Shown: positions 1 through 10,912, counted from the stretch's first letter. The stretch: DNA of 56,494 nt from Gammaproteobacteria bacterium (GCA_024229615.1 JAAESG010000511.1:1-56494), one strand, 5' to 3'. Notes: generated by a model from the letters alone, not told the origin. Made by a program: numbers and translations.

Positions 1-10
1 ATTCCACATT

Positions 11-913
11 TTATCGGGCTTGCCCGGGGCGCCCGATTTCCGACAACCAGATGCCCCCGAGAACCAACACCAGTGATAACGCATGGTGCGTTTCAAAAGC
101 TTCATGCAGAAACAGGACTGCCATCAACGAAGCGAAAACAGGTACCAGGTTTACAAATACTCCGGCTCTACCCGGACCAATCAGGCTGACCCCCTGGATA
201 AAAAAGATTTGTGCTACCAGCGAAGGCAGCAAGGTAACCAGCAAGGCTATCCCCCAGCCTGTCAGCGTCGGCGATTGCCAGCCCTGCAGATAAGTCTCGA
301 CTGCGACCAGCGGAAGCGAGACCAACCACGCAATGCTTGCAACCCCGGCAAAAAATCCCAATGCGCTTACATTGGGTCTGTGACTCAAGCCTATCGAGTA
401 GGCTGCATAGAAAAAACAGGCGATTAACATGAAAAGGTCACCACGATTGATCGCTAGCTGTTGAAGTCCGCTCAGATTCCCACTGGAGGCGACAATAACC
501 ACTCCAAGCAGGGTCAGCACGACACCGAGTCCCTGCAGGCCAGTGATGCGTTGTCGTAACAGCAGCCAACTGCCCAGCAATACAAAGATTGGGATCGCCC
601 CCTGTAAGATGCCAATGTTAATCGCTGAAGTATGGTGCCCGGCCACATAGAACAAGGCGTTAAACAGGGTGAACCCACAGCTGCCCATCAACACCAGAAA
701 GGGCAGGTGTCGGCGTAGGATCGGCCAGTCGCGAATAACGTGCTTACGCGCAAAGATCAGCAGTAGTATGACGACTCCTAGCCAGCGAAAGGTGACCAGT
801 TGCATCGGAGTAATCTGATCGATTGCGAGTTTGCTGAAAATTGCGTTTAGCCCCCAGCACCAGGTAGTAAACATCAGCAGCAGATATGCGCGCAGGTGAT
901 AACCGTCGTTCAT
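11..913 (-). CDS. EamA/DMT-family transporter
   Basis: 300 aa, about 10 hydrophobic segments, EamA-like repeats; 4-bp overlap with the next gene. Confidence 0.85.
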   Translation of the reverse strand: MNDGYHLRAYLLLMFTTWCWGLNAIFSKLAIDQITPMQLVTFRWLGVVILLLIFARKHVIRDWPILRRHLPFLVLMGSCGFTLFNALFYVAGHHTSAINIGILQGAIPIFVLLGSWLLLRQRITGLQGLGVVLTLLGVVIVASSGNLSGLQQLAINRGDLFMLIACFFYAAYSIGLSHRPNVSALGFFAGVASIAWLVSLPLVAVETYLQGWQSPTLTGWGIALLVTLLPSLVAQIFFIQGVSLIGPGRAGVFVNLVPVFASLMAVLFLHEAFETHHALSLVLVLGGIWLSEIGRPGQAR

Positions 914-1752
914 GCCTGGCTCAGCTTATTTCGAATCAGTTCGCGGTGCAGGGTGTAAAGTCCACTCAGGATTATGATGGAAATGCCGAGTACGCTCTGC
1001 AGATCGGGAATTTCGCCCCATATCAGGTACGCAATACTGCCTCCGAAAACGATGGTCAGATACTTCAGTGGTGCAACCACTCCAACCGCAAGGTGTCGAT
1101 AGCTCAGGGTCATCAGGTATTGTGCCATTCCACCCAGAAATCCGACCAGGATCAGGAGCGCGAGATCCGTTGGCAACGGATTTATCCAGCCCTGGATAAA
1201 TATTCCTGCGCTACTCACCAGCACTCCGGTTATGGTGAAATAAAAGGTGATGCAGACAGCGTCGTCCATTTTTCCCAGGTGGCGGATAACGATTGTGGTG
1301 CAACCAATCAGGAAGGCAGCCGCGAGCATGTACAGACTACCGCTGGCAAGCATATCGGTACCCGGTCTGACCACCAGCAACATGCCGATAAATCCAAGGA
1401 TGATCGCCGACCAGCGGCGAATTCCAACTGTTTCACGCAGCAGGATAACTGAGAGTGCGGTCATGAATAAGGGCGCGGTGTGTAAGATCGAAACCGCTTC
1501 TGCCAGCGGCATCATCGAAAACGAATAAAAAGCGAGACCCATCGCCGCAATACCGAGCAGGCTGCGCAGCAGATGCAGTTTTTTCTGTGTGGTACGCAGG
1601 ATGCTCGCACCACCTCGTATGGAGATGATCACCATTATTGGAATTAGCGCGACCATGCAGCGGAAGAACATGATCTGCGTCGTAGGATAGCTTGCTCCGA
1701 GCCATTTGACACTTGCATCCATCAAAGAGAACAGCAGGATACTTAACAGCAT
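910..1752 (-). CDS. EamA/DMT-family transporter (second tandem copy)
   Basis: 280 aa polytopic protein with EamA-like motifs. Confidence 0.85.
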   Translation of the reverse strand: MLLSILLFSLMDASVKWLGASYPTTQIMFFRCMVALIPIMVIISIRGGASILRTTQKKLHLLRSLLGIAAMGLAFYSFSMMPLAEAVSILHTAPLFMTALSVILLRETVGIRRWSAIILGFIGMLLVVRPGTDMLASGSLYMLAAAFLIGCTTIVIRHLGKMDDAVCITFYFTITGVLVSSAGIFIQGWINPLPTDLALLILVGFLGGMAQYLMTLSYRHLAVGVVAPLKYLTIVFGGSIAYLIWGEIPDLQSVLGISIIILSGLYTLHRELIRNKLSQA

Positions 1753-1830
1753 TGCACCGAAACCAAGCGATGGATTGTCTACTTCTGTCGGCGTGATTGA
1801 GTATGGGTTTGTGGAAACAGTCTGCTCCCG

Positions 1831-3441
1831 TCAGGCGAGGATCATGTCGGCGGCCTTTTCGGCTACCATGATGGTGGGGCCGTTGGTATTTCCCGAAGTG
1901 ATGGTCGGAAAAATCGACGTGTCGACAACCCGTAATCGATCGACACCGTAAACCCGACAATTCGTATCGACCACCGCCGTTTTAGCATCGGGGCCCATCA
2001 TGCAAGTGCAACTCGGGTGGAACACCGTGTCTGCTCGATTGCGAATATCCTCGATCAGTTCAGCATCGGTTCGAATCGTGGGGCCTGGCCTTGTTTCCCG
2101 CTCGATAATGGCAGACAAGGCGGGCGTTTGCGCAAGTTGGCGTAACAGGCGGGCACCTTCTAGCATTTGCGTCACGTCATCTTCAGTGGATAGATAGTTA
2201 GGGTTTATGGTTACCGGTGCCAGCGGGTTGGCACAGGCTATTTGCAAGTGACCACGACTGCTGGGTCGGGTTGGGCCGATCGAATTAAGAAACCCGGGAT
2301 AGGGATCGGGCTGTAACAACGGTCGTTCTCCGGGAGGTGCCTTGGTGTAGGTGATGGCGGCAAAATACATTTGAATATTAGGTCGCGGTCGCGCTGGATG
2401 GCTGCGCAGGAATCCACCCGCCTGGTTGACGCTCAACGATAACAAGCCTTTGTGGAATAACAGGTATTGCATTCCGCAAAGCATTTTTCCCCACCATGGG
2501 CGAAGTCGATTGTTCAGGGTCGGCACCCGTGAGCGGTAGTACAGGCTGTAGTCGAGATGATCCTGCAGGTTACGGCCTACGCCGGGCAGGTCTACCAGCG
2601 GTTCAATGCCGAAACTGCGCAACAAATTGGGGTCGCCCACGCCTGACAGTTGCAATAGCTGCGGGGAGTTGATCGCACCGGCACTCAAAATCACCTCCCG
2701 GTTTGCCTTTACACTGCAGGTTTGACCCTTAGCCACATACTCGACGCCACTGGCGGTATTGTCATTAAACAGGATGCGGGTGACCTGTGCATGCTTGATC
2801 AGTTCGCAATTGCTGCGTTTCAGCGCGGGGTGAAGGTAGGCGCGTGCCGCTGACATGCGTCGCCCATTTTTAGTGGTGATCTGATAAAAGCCAACGCCTT
2901 CCTGTGATTCACCATTAAAATCCGGATTGAAGGCAAAACCGAGTTGGCCGGCCGCTTCGACAAAGCGATGGCATAGGGGATGGTATTCCGAACTGACGTT
3001 GTTGACATAAAGTGGCCCGCCGTCGCCGCGATAGTCATTGCCCCCACCGGCGTAGGTTTCCAGTTTCTTGAAATAAGGTAGTACATCCTGCCAACCCCAG
3101 CCGGGATTACCCATGTCCCGCCACTCGTCGTAGTCCTGGTGATTGCCGCGAATGTAAACCATCGCGTTAATCGAGCTCGATCCACCCACGACCTTCCCAC
3201 GTGGCCAGTAACTGCTGCGATTGTTGAGATTGGGTTCGGATTCAGTGCTGTATTTCCAGTTGACCGCTTCGTCGTAGAATGCCTTGCCATAGCCGATGGG
3301 CGTTTGTATCCAGAAACGCTGATCGCTCCCTCCGGCCTCGAGCACCAGCACACGGTGTCTGCCATTGGCGCTGAGCCTGTTGGCCAGCACGCAGCCGGCC
3401 GAACCGGCCCCTATAATGACATAGTCGAACTCGCGTTCCAT
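1831..3441 (-). CDS. GMC-family oxidoreductase (choline/alcohol dehydrogenase-like)
   Basis: FDYVIIGAGSAGCVLANRLS Rossmann motif, GGSSSINAMVYIRG, HPSCTCMMG; start trimmed to MEREFDY (the ORF track extends to 3516). Confidence 0.9.
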   Translation of the reverse strand: MEREFDYVIIGAGSAGCVLANRLSANGRHRVLVLEAGGSDQRFWIQTPIGYGKAFYDEAVNWKYSTESEPNLNNRSSYWPRGKVVGGSSSINAMVYIRGNHQDYDEWRDMGNPGWGWQDVLPYFKKLETYAGGGNDYRGDGGPLYVNNVSSEYHPLCHRFVEAAGQLGFAFNPDFNGESQEGVGFYQITTKNGRRMSAARAYLHPALKRSNCELIKHAQVTRILFNDNTASGVEYVAKGQTCSVKANREVILSAGAINSPQLLQLSGVGDPNLLRSFGIEPLVDLPGVGRNLQDHLDYSLYYRSRVPTLNNRLRPWWGKMLCGMQYLLFHKGLLSLSVNQAGGFLRSHPARPRPNIQMYFAAITYTKAPPGERPLLQPDPYPGFLNSIGPTRPSSRGHLQIACANPLAPVTINPNYLSTEDDVTQMLEGARLLRQLAQTPALSAIIERETRPGPTIRTDAELIEDIRNRADTVFHPSCTCMMGPDAKTAVVDTNCRVYGVDRLRVVDTSIFPTITSGNTNGPTIMVAEKAADMILA

Positions 3442-3553
3442 ATTGCTACCACGCGAAAAAAGAATGTGGATTATAGACGTTACAAGTTTCCGGTAAAGCA
3501 CAACTTCGGGTTTCACCTGAACAGCGCTTGATGCATAATTTACATCTGATCAA

Positions 3554-4420
3554 GTGGAGTCAGTTTTGAAATTCAACATCGAAGAATTCCGTGCCTGGGA
3601 AAACAAATGCGTTACCCTGGTTGGTATGTCTGGGGTTGGTAAATCGTATTTATCGGCCAAACTGCGCGGTAGCAACTGGTTTCATTATTCGGGCGATTAT
3701 CGCATTGGTACTCGATATCTGAACGAACATATTATCGATATGATCAAGGAACAGGCCATCAAAATTCCTTTTTTGAAGGACTTGCTACGCAATGACTGGA
3801 TCTACATAAAAAACAACATTCGCGTTAATGATCTCGGACCAGTGCTGAGTTTCGTGGGTAAGCTGGGCAATCCTGAACTCGGTGGTGTCGAACTCGGTGA
3901 GTTTGTCGAGCGCCAGGAGATTTATCGCCAGGCCGAGATTGACGCGATGCACGATCTGCCCCATTTTATCGAGAAAGCGAGGAAAATTTATGGTTACTCG
4001 CATTTCGTCAATGACGTGGGTGGTAGCCTGTGCGAACTGGATGAACCCGGCGTCGTGGAGACCCTGGCGGAAAATACGCTGATCCTCTATATCCAGGTCA
4101 CTAACCAGTCGCAGGAACAGATATTAATCGAACGTGCGGTCTCAGACCCGAAGCCACTCTATTATCGATCCGAGTTTCTGCAGCAGCACCTGCAGCTATA
4201 CTTCGCAGAGACCGGTCTCGAATACGCCGCTCAAATAGACCCTGACGAGTTTGCGTGCTGGGTTTTTCCGAAACTGTTTCACTCACGCCTGCCTCGCTAT
4301 GATGAGATAGCCAAACAGGGTTACACAGTGACTTCGGAAGAAGTCGATCAAGTCCACAGCGAAACCGATTTTCTAGAGTTACTGGAAATGGCGATCGGCA
4401 GACAACAAGGTGAAGCATAA
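3554..4420 (+). CDS. P-loop ATPase of unknown function coupled to metA
   Basis: Walker A GMSGVGKSYL; TAATG stop/start overlap with the next ORF; exact start uncertain. Confidence 0.7.
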   Translation: MESVLKFNIEEFRAWENKCVTLVGMSGVGKSYLSAKLRGSNWFHYSGDYRIGTRYLNEHIIDMIKEQAIKIPFLKDLLRNDWIYIKNNIRVNDLGPVLSFVGKLGNPELGGVELGEFVERQEIYRQAEIDAMHDLPHFIEKARKIYGYSHFVNDVGGSLCELDEPGVVETLAENTLILYIQVTNQSQEQILIERAVSDPKPLYYRSEFLQQHLQLYFAETGLEYAAQIDPDEFACWVFPKLFHSRLPRYDEIAKQGYTVTSEEVDQVHSETDFLELLEMAIGRQQGEA

Positions 4421-5487
4421 TGCCATTAGTCGCTCACAATGATTTGCCAACTTTTGGCAAACTGCAACGGGAAGGTTTGCTGGTTTTATCGCCGGGGCTC
4501 GCGCATCAACAGGACATTCGCGAACTGCATATAGGCTTGCTCAACATGATGCCGGATGCGGCGCTGGCAGCAACCGAACGGCAATTCTTACGCTTGATTG
4601 GTGAAAGCAATCCCATTGCTCAGTTTTACGTGCACCCGTTTACGCTCGAAGCCTTGCCACGGGAACAATCGGCGAGTGATCATATCGCAAAGTATTATGA
4701 TGATTTTGAGCAAATCAAACAGCAGGGGCTCGATGCCCTGATCATAACAGGCGCCAACGTCATTGGTGCCGATTTGTCCGAGGAAGTATTTTGGGATGAG
4801 CTGATCGAGGTAGCGGACTGGGCGCATGATAATGTGACTTCGACACTTTGTTCCTGTCTCGCAACCCATGCCGTACTCGACTTTCGCTATGCTCAGAAAC
4901 GAACCAAACAGCGCGCCAAGAAATGGGGGGTTTTTCGTCACCAGGTGGTCGGTGTTTCACATCCGTTGGTTGTCGATATCAACTCCGAATTCGATGTGCC
5001 GCATTCACGTTGGAATAGCGTTTACCCGGAACAGTTTGCTGCCGCCGGTTTAAAAGTACTGGTGACGGGCGATGACGGGTGCGTACACCTGGCAACCAGC
5101 CCGGATGGCTTTCGTACCATTTTTTTCCAGGGTCATCCGGAATACGATACGGTATCGTTGTTGAAGGAATACAAACGTGATGTGAACTTGTATATATCCG
5201 GAGAGATGACCGATTATACCCCGATCCCGGAGAACTACATGAGCGATTTTAATGCTGCTGTACTGCGTGAGTATCAGGGTCGTATCGATTACAGTCTGGC
5301 GCAAAAATCAGAACCACCCGATTTTCCAGAGCATCTGATACTAGGTAATCTGAAAAATACCTGGCAGGATACTGCGAGCGCGGTTATCGGTACCTGGTTG
5401 GGTTTAATTTACCAGGTAACCAATGTCGACCGGCGCAAGCCATTCATGGACGGAGTCGATTGCGACAATCCACTGGGATTGCGATAA
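4420..5487 (+). CDS. metA: homoserine O-acyltransferase, MetA (HTS) family
   Basis: ELHIGLLNMMPDAAL, ATERQFLRLIG, TLCSCLATHAVL with candidate catalytic Cys, PHSRW, GHPEYD. Confidence 0.85.
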   Translation: MPLVAHNDLPTFGKLQREGLLVLSPGLAHQQDIRELHIGLLNMMPDAALAATERQFLRLIGESNPIAQFYVHPFTLEALPREQSASDHIAKYYDDFEQIKQQGLDALIITGANVIGADLSEEVFWDELIEVADWAHDNVTSTLCSCLATHAVLDFRYAQKRTKQRAKKWGVFRHQVVGVSHPLVVDINSEFDVPHSRWNSVYPEQFAAAGLKVLVTGDDGCVHLATSPDGFRTIFFQGHPEYDTVSLLKEYKRDVNLYISGEMTDYTPIPENYMSDFNAAVLREYQGRIDYSLAQKSEPPDFPEHLILGNLKNTWQDTASAVIGTWLGLIYQVTNVDRRKPFMDGVDCDNPLGLR

Positions 5488-5545
5488 GCCAGAGTCGGGT
5501 TTTTCACCAGACTACCGTAGGGTCTTCGAAAATAGCTTCGGCAGC

Positions 5546-5569
5546 TAGTACTCCTTGAAGGAGTACTAG
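5546..5569. repeat. REP-like palindrome CTAGTACTCCTTGAAGGAGTACTAG, between convergent metA and the SH3 gene
   Basis: near-perfect inverted repeat; the minus-strand TAG stop of the SH3 gene lies in the right arm. Confidence 0.8.
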
Positions 5570-6240
5570 TAAGATCCCCAGGAATCCTGTTTCTTCCAGC
5601 GAATTTTTGTCACCAGAATTCCGATAATAAAAGCGATCAGACAAACGGCGCCACCTCGCACAAACCAGTCTAGCTGGGTGCTATCGCTGAGTTCGGCATT
5701 GGTCTCACTGAGCTCAGATTTTTCTTGCCGTAGTTGGTCAACGACTGTCTGCAAGCGTTTGTTTTGTTCGAGGATGCTCAGCGTATCCTGGGTCGCAGTA
5801 CGTACTTCCGAGAGTTCCTGTTCGGAAGCCCTCAGGGTTGATTTGAGTGCGTCGTTGTCTGCTCTTTCCTGGTTGAGCGTAGTTTTCAGTTCTGCGATTT
5901 CACTGGATTGTACTTCGAGCTTCGATTCCTGTTCGGCGAAGCTGATCCTGAGTTCCGCGAGGCTTTGTTTTGCTGCCGGAATCTCCATCAGGAAGCGCGA
6001 TAAAACATAACCTTGCTTACCGCTATCGGTCTCCACCAAAGAGTATTTCGATTCGAGATCATCCTCCAGTACGGTCACCGCTTCACCGCTGCGTAACATC
6101 CGCACGATGCTATTCGAAGTGGTAGTACCACTGCGCATCGTGACTTCAAATTCGTCGGTAATATATCTGACGTCAGCCGCCTGCAATGTTGCCGTGGCGC
6201 AGATTAAAACAAACAGTAGTAGAGCATTTCGGATCATCAA
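5566..6240 (-). CDS. TIGR04211-type SH3-domain protein with coiled coil and C-terminal TM
   Basis: signal peptide, bacterial SH3-like N-terminus, long coiled coil, C-terminal TM followed by a basic tail. Confidence 0.75.
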   Translation of the reverse strand: MMIRNALLLFVLICATATLQAADVRYITDEFEVTMRSGTTTSNSIVRMLRSGEAVTVLEDDLESKYSLVETDSGKQGYVLSRFLMEIPAAKQSLAELRISFAEQESKLEVQSSEIAELKTTLNQERADNDALKSTLRASEQELSEVRTATQDTLSILEQNKRLQTVVDQLRQEKSELSETNAELSDSTQLDWFVRGGAVCLIAFIIGILVTKIRWKKQDSWGSY

Positions 6241-6550
6241 ACTTTTTACCTCTAAAATCCATGGAAGAAATCAATCGAACAGACTTCTGCAGCGCAAATC
6301 CCGACTGTTAATTCAATTTCCTGTCGACATTATTGTCAGCCCTGCATCGAGTTGCAACTGTAAATGTAAATTTTGATTTATTAGGTTAATCATTTACATT
6401 TTTCGGCAGATCATAAAATCCCGGCACGGCCTTCGCTCAACCCAGTGATCAAGGTAAAATTTCTATCGGTCAGGAAAAGCGGGTAAGCGGGTTACGGACA
6501 GGTCAGGGCTGTCTGATATTGGCGACAAGACCAGGCGGGGGAATTGAATT

Positions 6551-7435
6551 TTACTCGCTCGCAGCAGCTTCGGCTTCCACGGGTTCTTCCTGGAAATCCT
6601 TGGCTACCTCAAAGGGGGTGATCAGGATCAGCATAGCGAACTCGGGATTATCCAGGTAGTGCAGGGTTTTACTGCGCATGCGCCGATGTTCTTTGAGTCG
6701 ATGATTGTTCAATATGCGTGTATCTGCGGAGGCTGTGGCGAGTAATATATCCTTGGCCGAATTGTTCAAAACAGGGTCTGCCGACAGGCGCGGGCGCCTG
6801 AGTACCAGATCGGTGTAAGTGTGCAGATAACGCGACAGCGCGATCGTTATTTTGCCTTCAAATTCATACAGTCCCTGGTGGCTCGGGGCGTTTTGTCGCT
6901 GCATCAACTGAAGTTCCAGCGATTCCAGGGTTTGCTCGTCGAATTCATAAACCTTGCTTTCTGCTTGATCACCGCCGCCGACCTTTGGAATACTCTCGAT
7001 CAAGTCAATCTGGCTATCTATAGAAGTATATTCATTGCCGTAAATGCGTCCACCCCTGATCCAGACAGGCAACACCCGCTCCAGTTCCAACCCGGGCTGA
7101 CGCCAGGCAACGTGCAAGAGTAATTCATAGCGCGTTGATTCAACCAGTTTTGCGACACTCTCGAGCAAGCGGAATTGGTCACTGGGAAGAATCTCGTATC
7201 CCAGTTTGGCCGCCGCCGCGAGGCTGCTGGAGGAGGACAGGTCCAGATATTTTTCGCCTCTGCCGGGAGAGCTTACCGGCAATACGAACTCCCTGCTTTT
7301 TGGGACCTGCAGGTTCTTGAAAACAACGATTTCAACGTCATAGCGAGGGATGATCTCAGACAATTCGGTTTGTGTAAATCCGAGGCCGGGGGCTAGAGCT
7401 GTGAGCAACAAGAGGGTTAAAGATAGACGCTTCAT
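6551..7435 (-). CDS. CsiV-family protein
   Basis: signal peptide; YDVEIVVFKNL start and C-terminal LHYLDNPEFAMLILITPFE; adjacent to mfd as in many gammaproteobacteria. Confidence 0.75.
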   Translation of the reverse strand: MKRLSLTLLLLTALAPGLGFTQTELSEIIPRYDVEIVVFKNLQVPKSREFVLPVSSPGRGEKYLDLSSSSSLAAAAKLGYEILPSDQFRLLESVAKLVESTRYELLLHVAWRQPGLELERVLPVWIRGGRIYGNEYTSIDSQIDLIESIPKVGGGDQAESKVYEFDEQTLESLELQLMQRQNAPSHQGLYEFEGKITIALSRYLHTYTDLVLRRPRLSADPVLNNSAKDILLATASADTRILNNHRLKEHRRMRSKTLHYLDNPEFAMLILITPFEVAKDFQEEPVEAEAAASE

Positions 7436-7436
7436 A

Positions 7437-10400
7437 CTATTCTACGGTTAACTTTTCGAGCAGGGTTTCCACCTGTTTGAATCTGCTTTCCAGTTCAACA
7501 TTTTGACAGGCAATACGCAAGGTTTGTTTCCCGTCAAATTGATAGCGTTGGGGCTCGGACTGTATTAAGTCGAAAATAGTAAGCGGGTTGATACTGGGAT
7601 TAGGGTTGAATACGAGTTTTCCGGTCTGTTCTCCAACATCGATTTTTTCGACACCGAGTGCAAGGGTTTGTAACTTGATATGGGTGATTCTGAACAGATG
7701 CTTGAGCGGCTCCGGAAACAGGCCGAATCGATCGATCAGCTCCATTTGTATTTCCCGTAGGCCTATCTTGTCCCGTGCCGAGGCGATCCGTTTGTATTCG
7801 ATCAGGCGGCGATGGATATCCGCTATATAGGTGTCGGGAATTAACGCCGGGACATGAAAATCAACTTCCGAAGCGCGCATGATAGGCTGATCAAAATCAA
7901 TCGGCAGATCTGATTTGAGAGATTGTACCGCACGTTCCAGTAGTTCCGAGTACAGGGTGAAACCAATTTCACTGATTTGACCGCTTTGTTCGTCACCGAG
8001 AATTTCCCCGGCACCTCGGATTTCGAGGTCATGCGTCGCCAGTGTAAACCCCACTCCAAGGTCTTCCAGCGATTCAATGGCCAGTAAACGTTTGCGTGCG
8101 TCCCCACTCATGGCGCGTTCCGGAGGTACGATCAGGTAAGCATAGGCGCGGTGATGGGAGCGGCCGACGCGGCCGCGAATCTGATGTAATTGAGCCAGTC
8201 CCAGCTTATCGGCACGATTGATAAATATCGTGTTGGCCGAGGGCACATCGATGCCGCTTTCAATGATGGTGGTGCAAACCAGCAAATTGCAGCGATGATG
8301 ATAAAAGTCGAGCATCACGGCCTCGAGTTCTTTTTCTTTCATGCGACCATGCACGATACCGACGCGTGCATCGGGTAATAGTTGTTGCAGTTCCTGTGCT
8401 GTTTTTTCGATGGTTTTAATTTCGTTGTGCAGAAAATATATCTGCCCACCACGTTTCAGTTCGCGTTGGCAGCCCTCGACGATAGTGTCCGGATTCCAGC
8501 GCGCGACAAAGGTTTTGATGGCATGTCGTTGCATTGGCGGTGTCGCAATAATAGATAGATCCCGCATCCCAGAAAGCGACATGTTCAGTGTTCGTGGTAT
8601 CGGTGTGGCGGTCATCGTCAGCAAATCCACGCTGGCTCGCAGGGCCTTCAGCTTTTCCTTGTGTCTGACTCCAAAGCGATGTTCCTCGTCGATGATGACC
8701 AAACCCAGGTTGCGATATTTAATGGCATCGGATAAGAGTTTGTGGGTGCCGATGACTATATCGATTTTACCTGACGCAATTTGGCTGAGGCTGTCGTCGA
8801 GGTCTTTCTTGGCTGTAAATCTACTCAAAATTGCGATTCGTATCGGCCAGTCGGCAAAGCGATCAAGAAAGTTTTGAAAGTGTTGTTGCGCCAGTAATGT
8901 TGTCGGCACCAGTACTGCAACCTGAGATCCCGAATTGGCTGCGATAAAGGCTGCACGCATACATACCTCGGTTTTGCCAAAACCGACATCACCACAGACG
9001 ATGCGATCCATTGGTCGTTGGGACTGCATATCTTCGATAACGGCTTCGATCGAGGTTTCCTGATCGGGTGTTTCCTCGAATGGAAATTCACTCGCGAACT
9101 GTTGGTACTCATCCAGAGCAAGCCGATGTGCAAATCCCTGTAAGGCTTCACGTCGTGCCTGGATATCCAGCAGTTCGACAGCAATATCGTGAATTTTTTG
9201 CTGGGCTTTCTTACGCGTGCGCTGCCAATGATCGCTGCCGAGACGATGCAAGGGAGCGTTGTCCTCGCTGGCACCGGAATAGCGATTGATCAAATGCAAT
9301 GAGGATACGGGTACGTAAAGCTTGTCCTCGTTGGCGTATTCGATGCAAAGAAATTCGGTTGCAATGCCCGATACGGTAAGGGTTTTCAAACCCCGGTAGC
9401 GCCCAACACCGTGGTCTTCATGCACCACCGGCGCACCCGCCTGTAAATCCGCGAGGCTTTGAATTGTCGATTCAGCATCGCGGGTCTTGCGGTATTTACG
9501 CCGCCGTCGTTGTACCGCGCGTTCTCCAAAAAGCTGGTTTTCGCAAACAATCGAAATGCCCTGGTTTGCGAGTGTCATACCATTTTGCAGGGCCGAAGCG
9601 ATAATGTAGTAACGACCTTCCTGGTGATTCAGGAAACCGCCCCAGGAATCGACCTGGTGCGCCTGGATTGAATAATGGCGTAACATTTCATTGAGGAATT
9701 CTCGCCGCCCCGGGGATTCCGCGCTGAACAAAACTTTATCAAAAGCCTGATTTGACAGGTGAGACTGTAAAGCCTGATCGGGTTGCGCGGCATTCGACTG
9801 CAGAGTTAGCAGGGGAATCGATTGCGAGTCGCTGTTGAGATTGGCGTCGTCGGTTTTATCCAGCTTGAACGCCGAGAAATACAGGCAGGGGTAGCCCTGA
9901 ATCTTTGCCTCCAGAGTGTTGTGATCAAGGAACAATGCTTCCGGTTCGAGCAATGGCCATTCGAGATTGTAACGTCGGGATTCATAGCGCTCGCGCACCT
10001 GTTCGACAAAAGTAGCCGCCTGTGTCAGTGCTGCATCATCGATAAACAGACGGCTGTTCTCCGGCAGGTAATCAAACAGGCTTACCAGGTGATCAAAAAA
10101 CAGTGGCAGGTAGTATTCGACGCCGGGCGATGAGATACCTTGCGAAATATCGACATAGACCGGACAGGTGTTAGGATCGATTTCAAAGGTTTCGCGAAAG
10201 CGCAGCCTAAAGGCTTCAATTCCGGCCTCATCCAGCGGATACTCCTGTGCGGGTAAGAGTTTGATCTGCTCTGTTTTCTCAACCGATCGTTGAGTCTCTG
10301 CATCGAAACTGCGAATTGACTCGACTTCATCATCGAAAAAGTCGATTCGGAATGGACTCGGACTTCCCATTGGAAACAGGTCAAGAATCGAACCGCGCGA

Positions 10401-10895
10401 GCTGAACTCACCATGCTCTTCAACCTGTGAAACCGAGCGATAACCGTAATGATTGAGTTGTTCACGCAAAACTACCGGGTCGAGCCGATCCCCGGTTTTG
10501 AGGTTGAACGAACGCTGATAGATAAATTCGGACGGAGCAATTTTCTGCAGCAGCGTGCTAACCGGCAGAATCAGGATTCCGTTGTCGGCCTGGGAGATCG
10601 TAGCCAGGCAGCGGATTCTCTCCGAAATAATATCCTGGTGAGGGGAAAACTGATCATAGGGCAGGGTTTCGAGGTCCGGAAAACGGTATATCCTGGGGGC
10701 TTCCAGACTAAAAAAGCGAATTTCATGTTCGAGCTGTTCGGCGTCGGACATATCGCAGCATACGATAATCGACAGGCCCTGATGCAGAGCGATTTGTTCG
10801 CTTAGCAGTAAGCTGCGGCTGCTACCGTATAGTTGACCAATACGAATCGGTTGCGCCGTCGAGGGCGCTGGAGTTTCGAGGAAAGGTGAGGGCAC
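7437..10895 (-). CDS. mfd: transcription-repair coupling factor
   Basis: 1152 aa; GDVGFGKTEVCMRAAF, DEEHRFGVRHKEKLK, TATPIPRTLNMSLSGMRDLSII, QIRGRVGRS. Confidence 0.98.
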   Translation of the reverse strand: MPSPFLETPAPSTAQPIRIGQLYGSSRSLLLSEQIALHQGLSIIVCCDMSDAEQLEHEIRFFSLEAPRIYRFPDLETLPYDQFSPHQDIISERIRCLATISQADNGILILPVSTLLQKIAPSEFIYQRSFNLKTGDRLDPVVLREQLNHYGYRSVSQVEEHGEFSSRGSILDLFPMGSPSPFRIDFFDDEVESIRSFDAETQRSVEKTEQIKLLPAQEYPLDEAGIEAFRLRFRETFEIDPNTCPVYVDISQGISSPGVEYYLPLFFDHLVSLFDYLPENSRLFIDDAALTQAATFVEQVRERYESRRYNLEWPLLEPEALFLDHNTLEAKIQGYPCLYFSAFKLDKTDDANLNSDSQSIPLLTLQSNAAQPDQALQSHLSNQAFDKVLFSAESPGRREFLNEMLRHYSIQAHQVDSWGGFLNHQEGRYYIIASALQNGMTLANQGISIVCENQLFGERAVQRRRRKYRKTRDAESTIQSLADLQAGAPVVHEDHGVGRYRGLKTLTVSGIATEFLCIEYANEDKLYVPVSSLHLINRYSGASEDNAPLHRLGSDHWQRTRKKAQQKIHDIAVELLDIQARREALQGFAHRLALDEYQQFASEFPFEETPDQETSIEAVIEDMQSQRPMDRIVCGDVGFGKTEVCMRAAFIAANSGSQVAVLVPTTLLAQQHFQNFLDRFADWPIRIAILSRFTAKKDLDDSLSQIASGKIDIVIGTHKLLSDAIKYRNLGLVIIDEEHRFGVRHKEKLKALRASVDLLTMTATPIPRTLNMSLSGMRDLSIIATPPMQRHAIKTFVARWNPDTIVEGCQRELKRGGQIYFLHNEIKTIEKTAQELQQLLPDARVGIVHGRMKEKELEAVMLDFYHHRCNLLVCTTIIESGIDVPSANTIFINRADKLGLAQLHQIRGRVGRSHHRAYAYLIVPPERAMSGDARKRLLAIESLEDLGVGFTLATHDLEIRGAGEILGDEQSGQISEIGFTLYSELLERAVQSLKSDLPIDFDQPIMRASEVDFHVPALIPDTYIADIHRRLIEYKRIASARDKIGLREIQMELIDRFGLFPEPLKHLFRITHIKLQTLALGVEKIDVGEQTGKLVFNPNPSINPLTIFDLIQSEPQRYQFDGKQTLRIACQNVELESRFKQVETLLEKLTVE

Positions 10896-10912
10896 TGCTG
10901 CCTGTTACAGGA

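Noticed and set aside
886-1452. 188-aa plus-strand ORF
   Set aside because: Lies antisense to the EamA gene; polar low-complexity translation typical of shadow frames.
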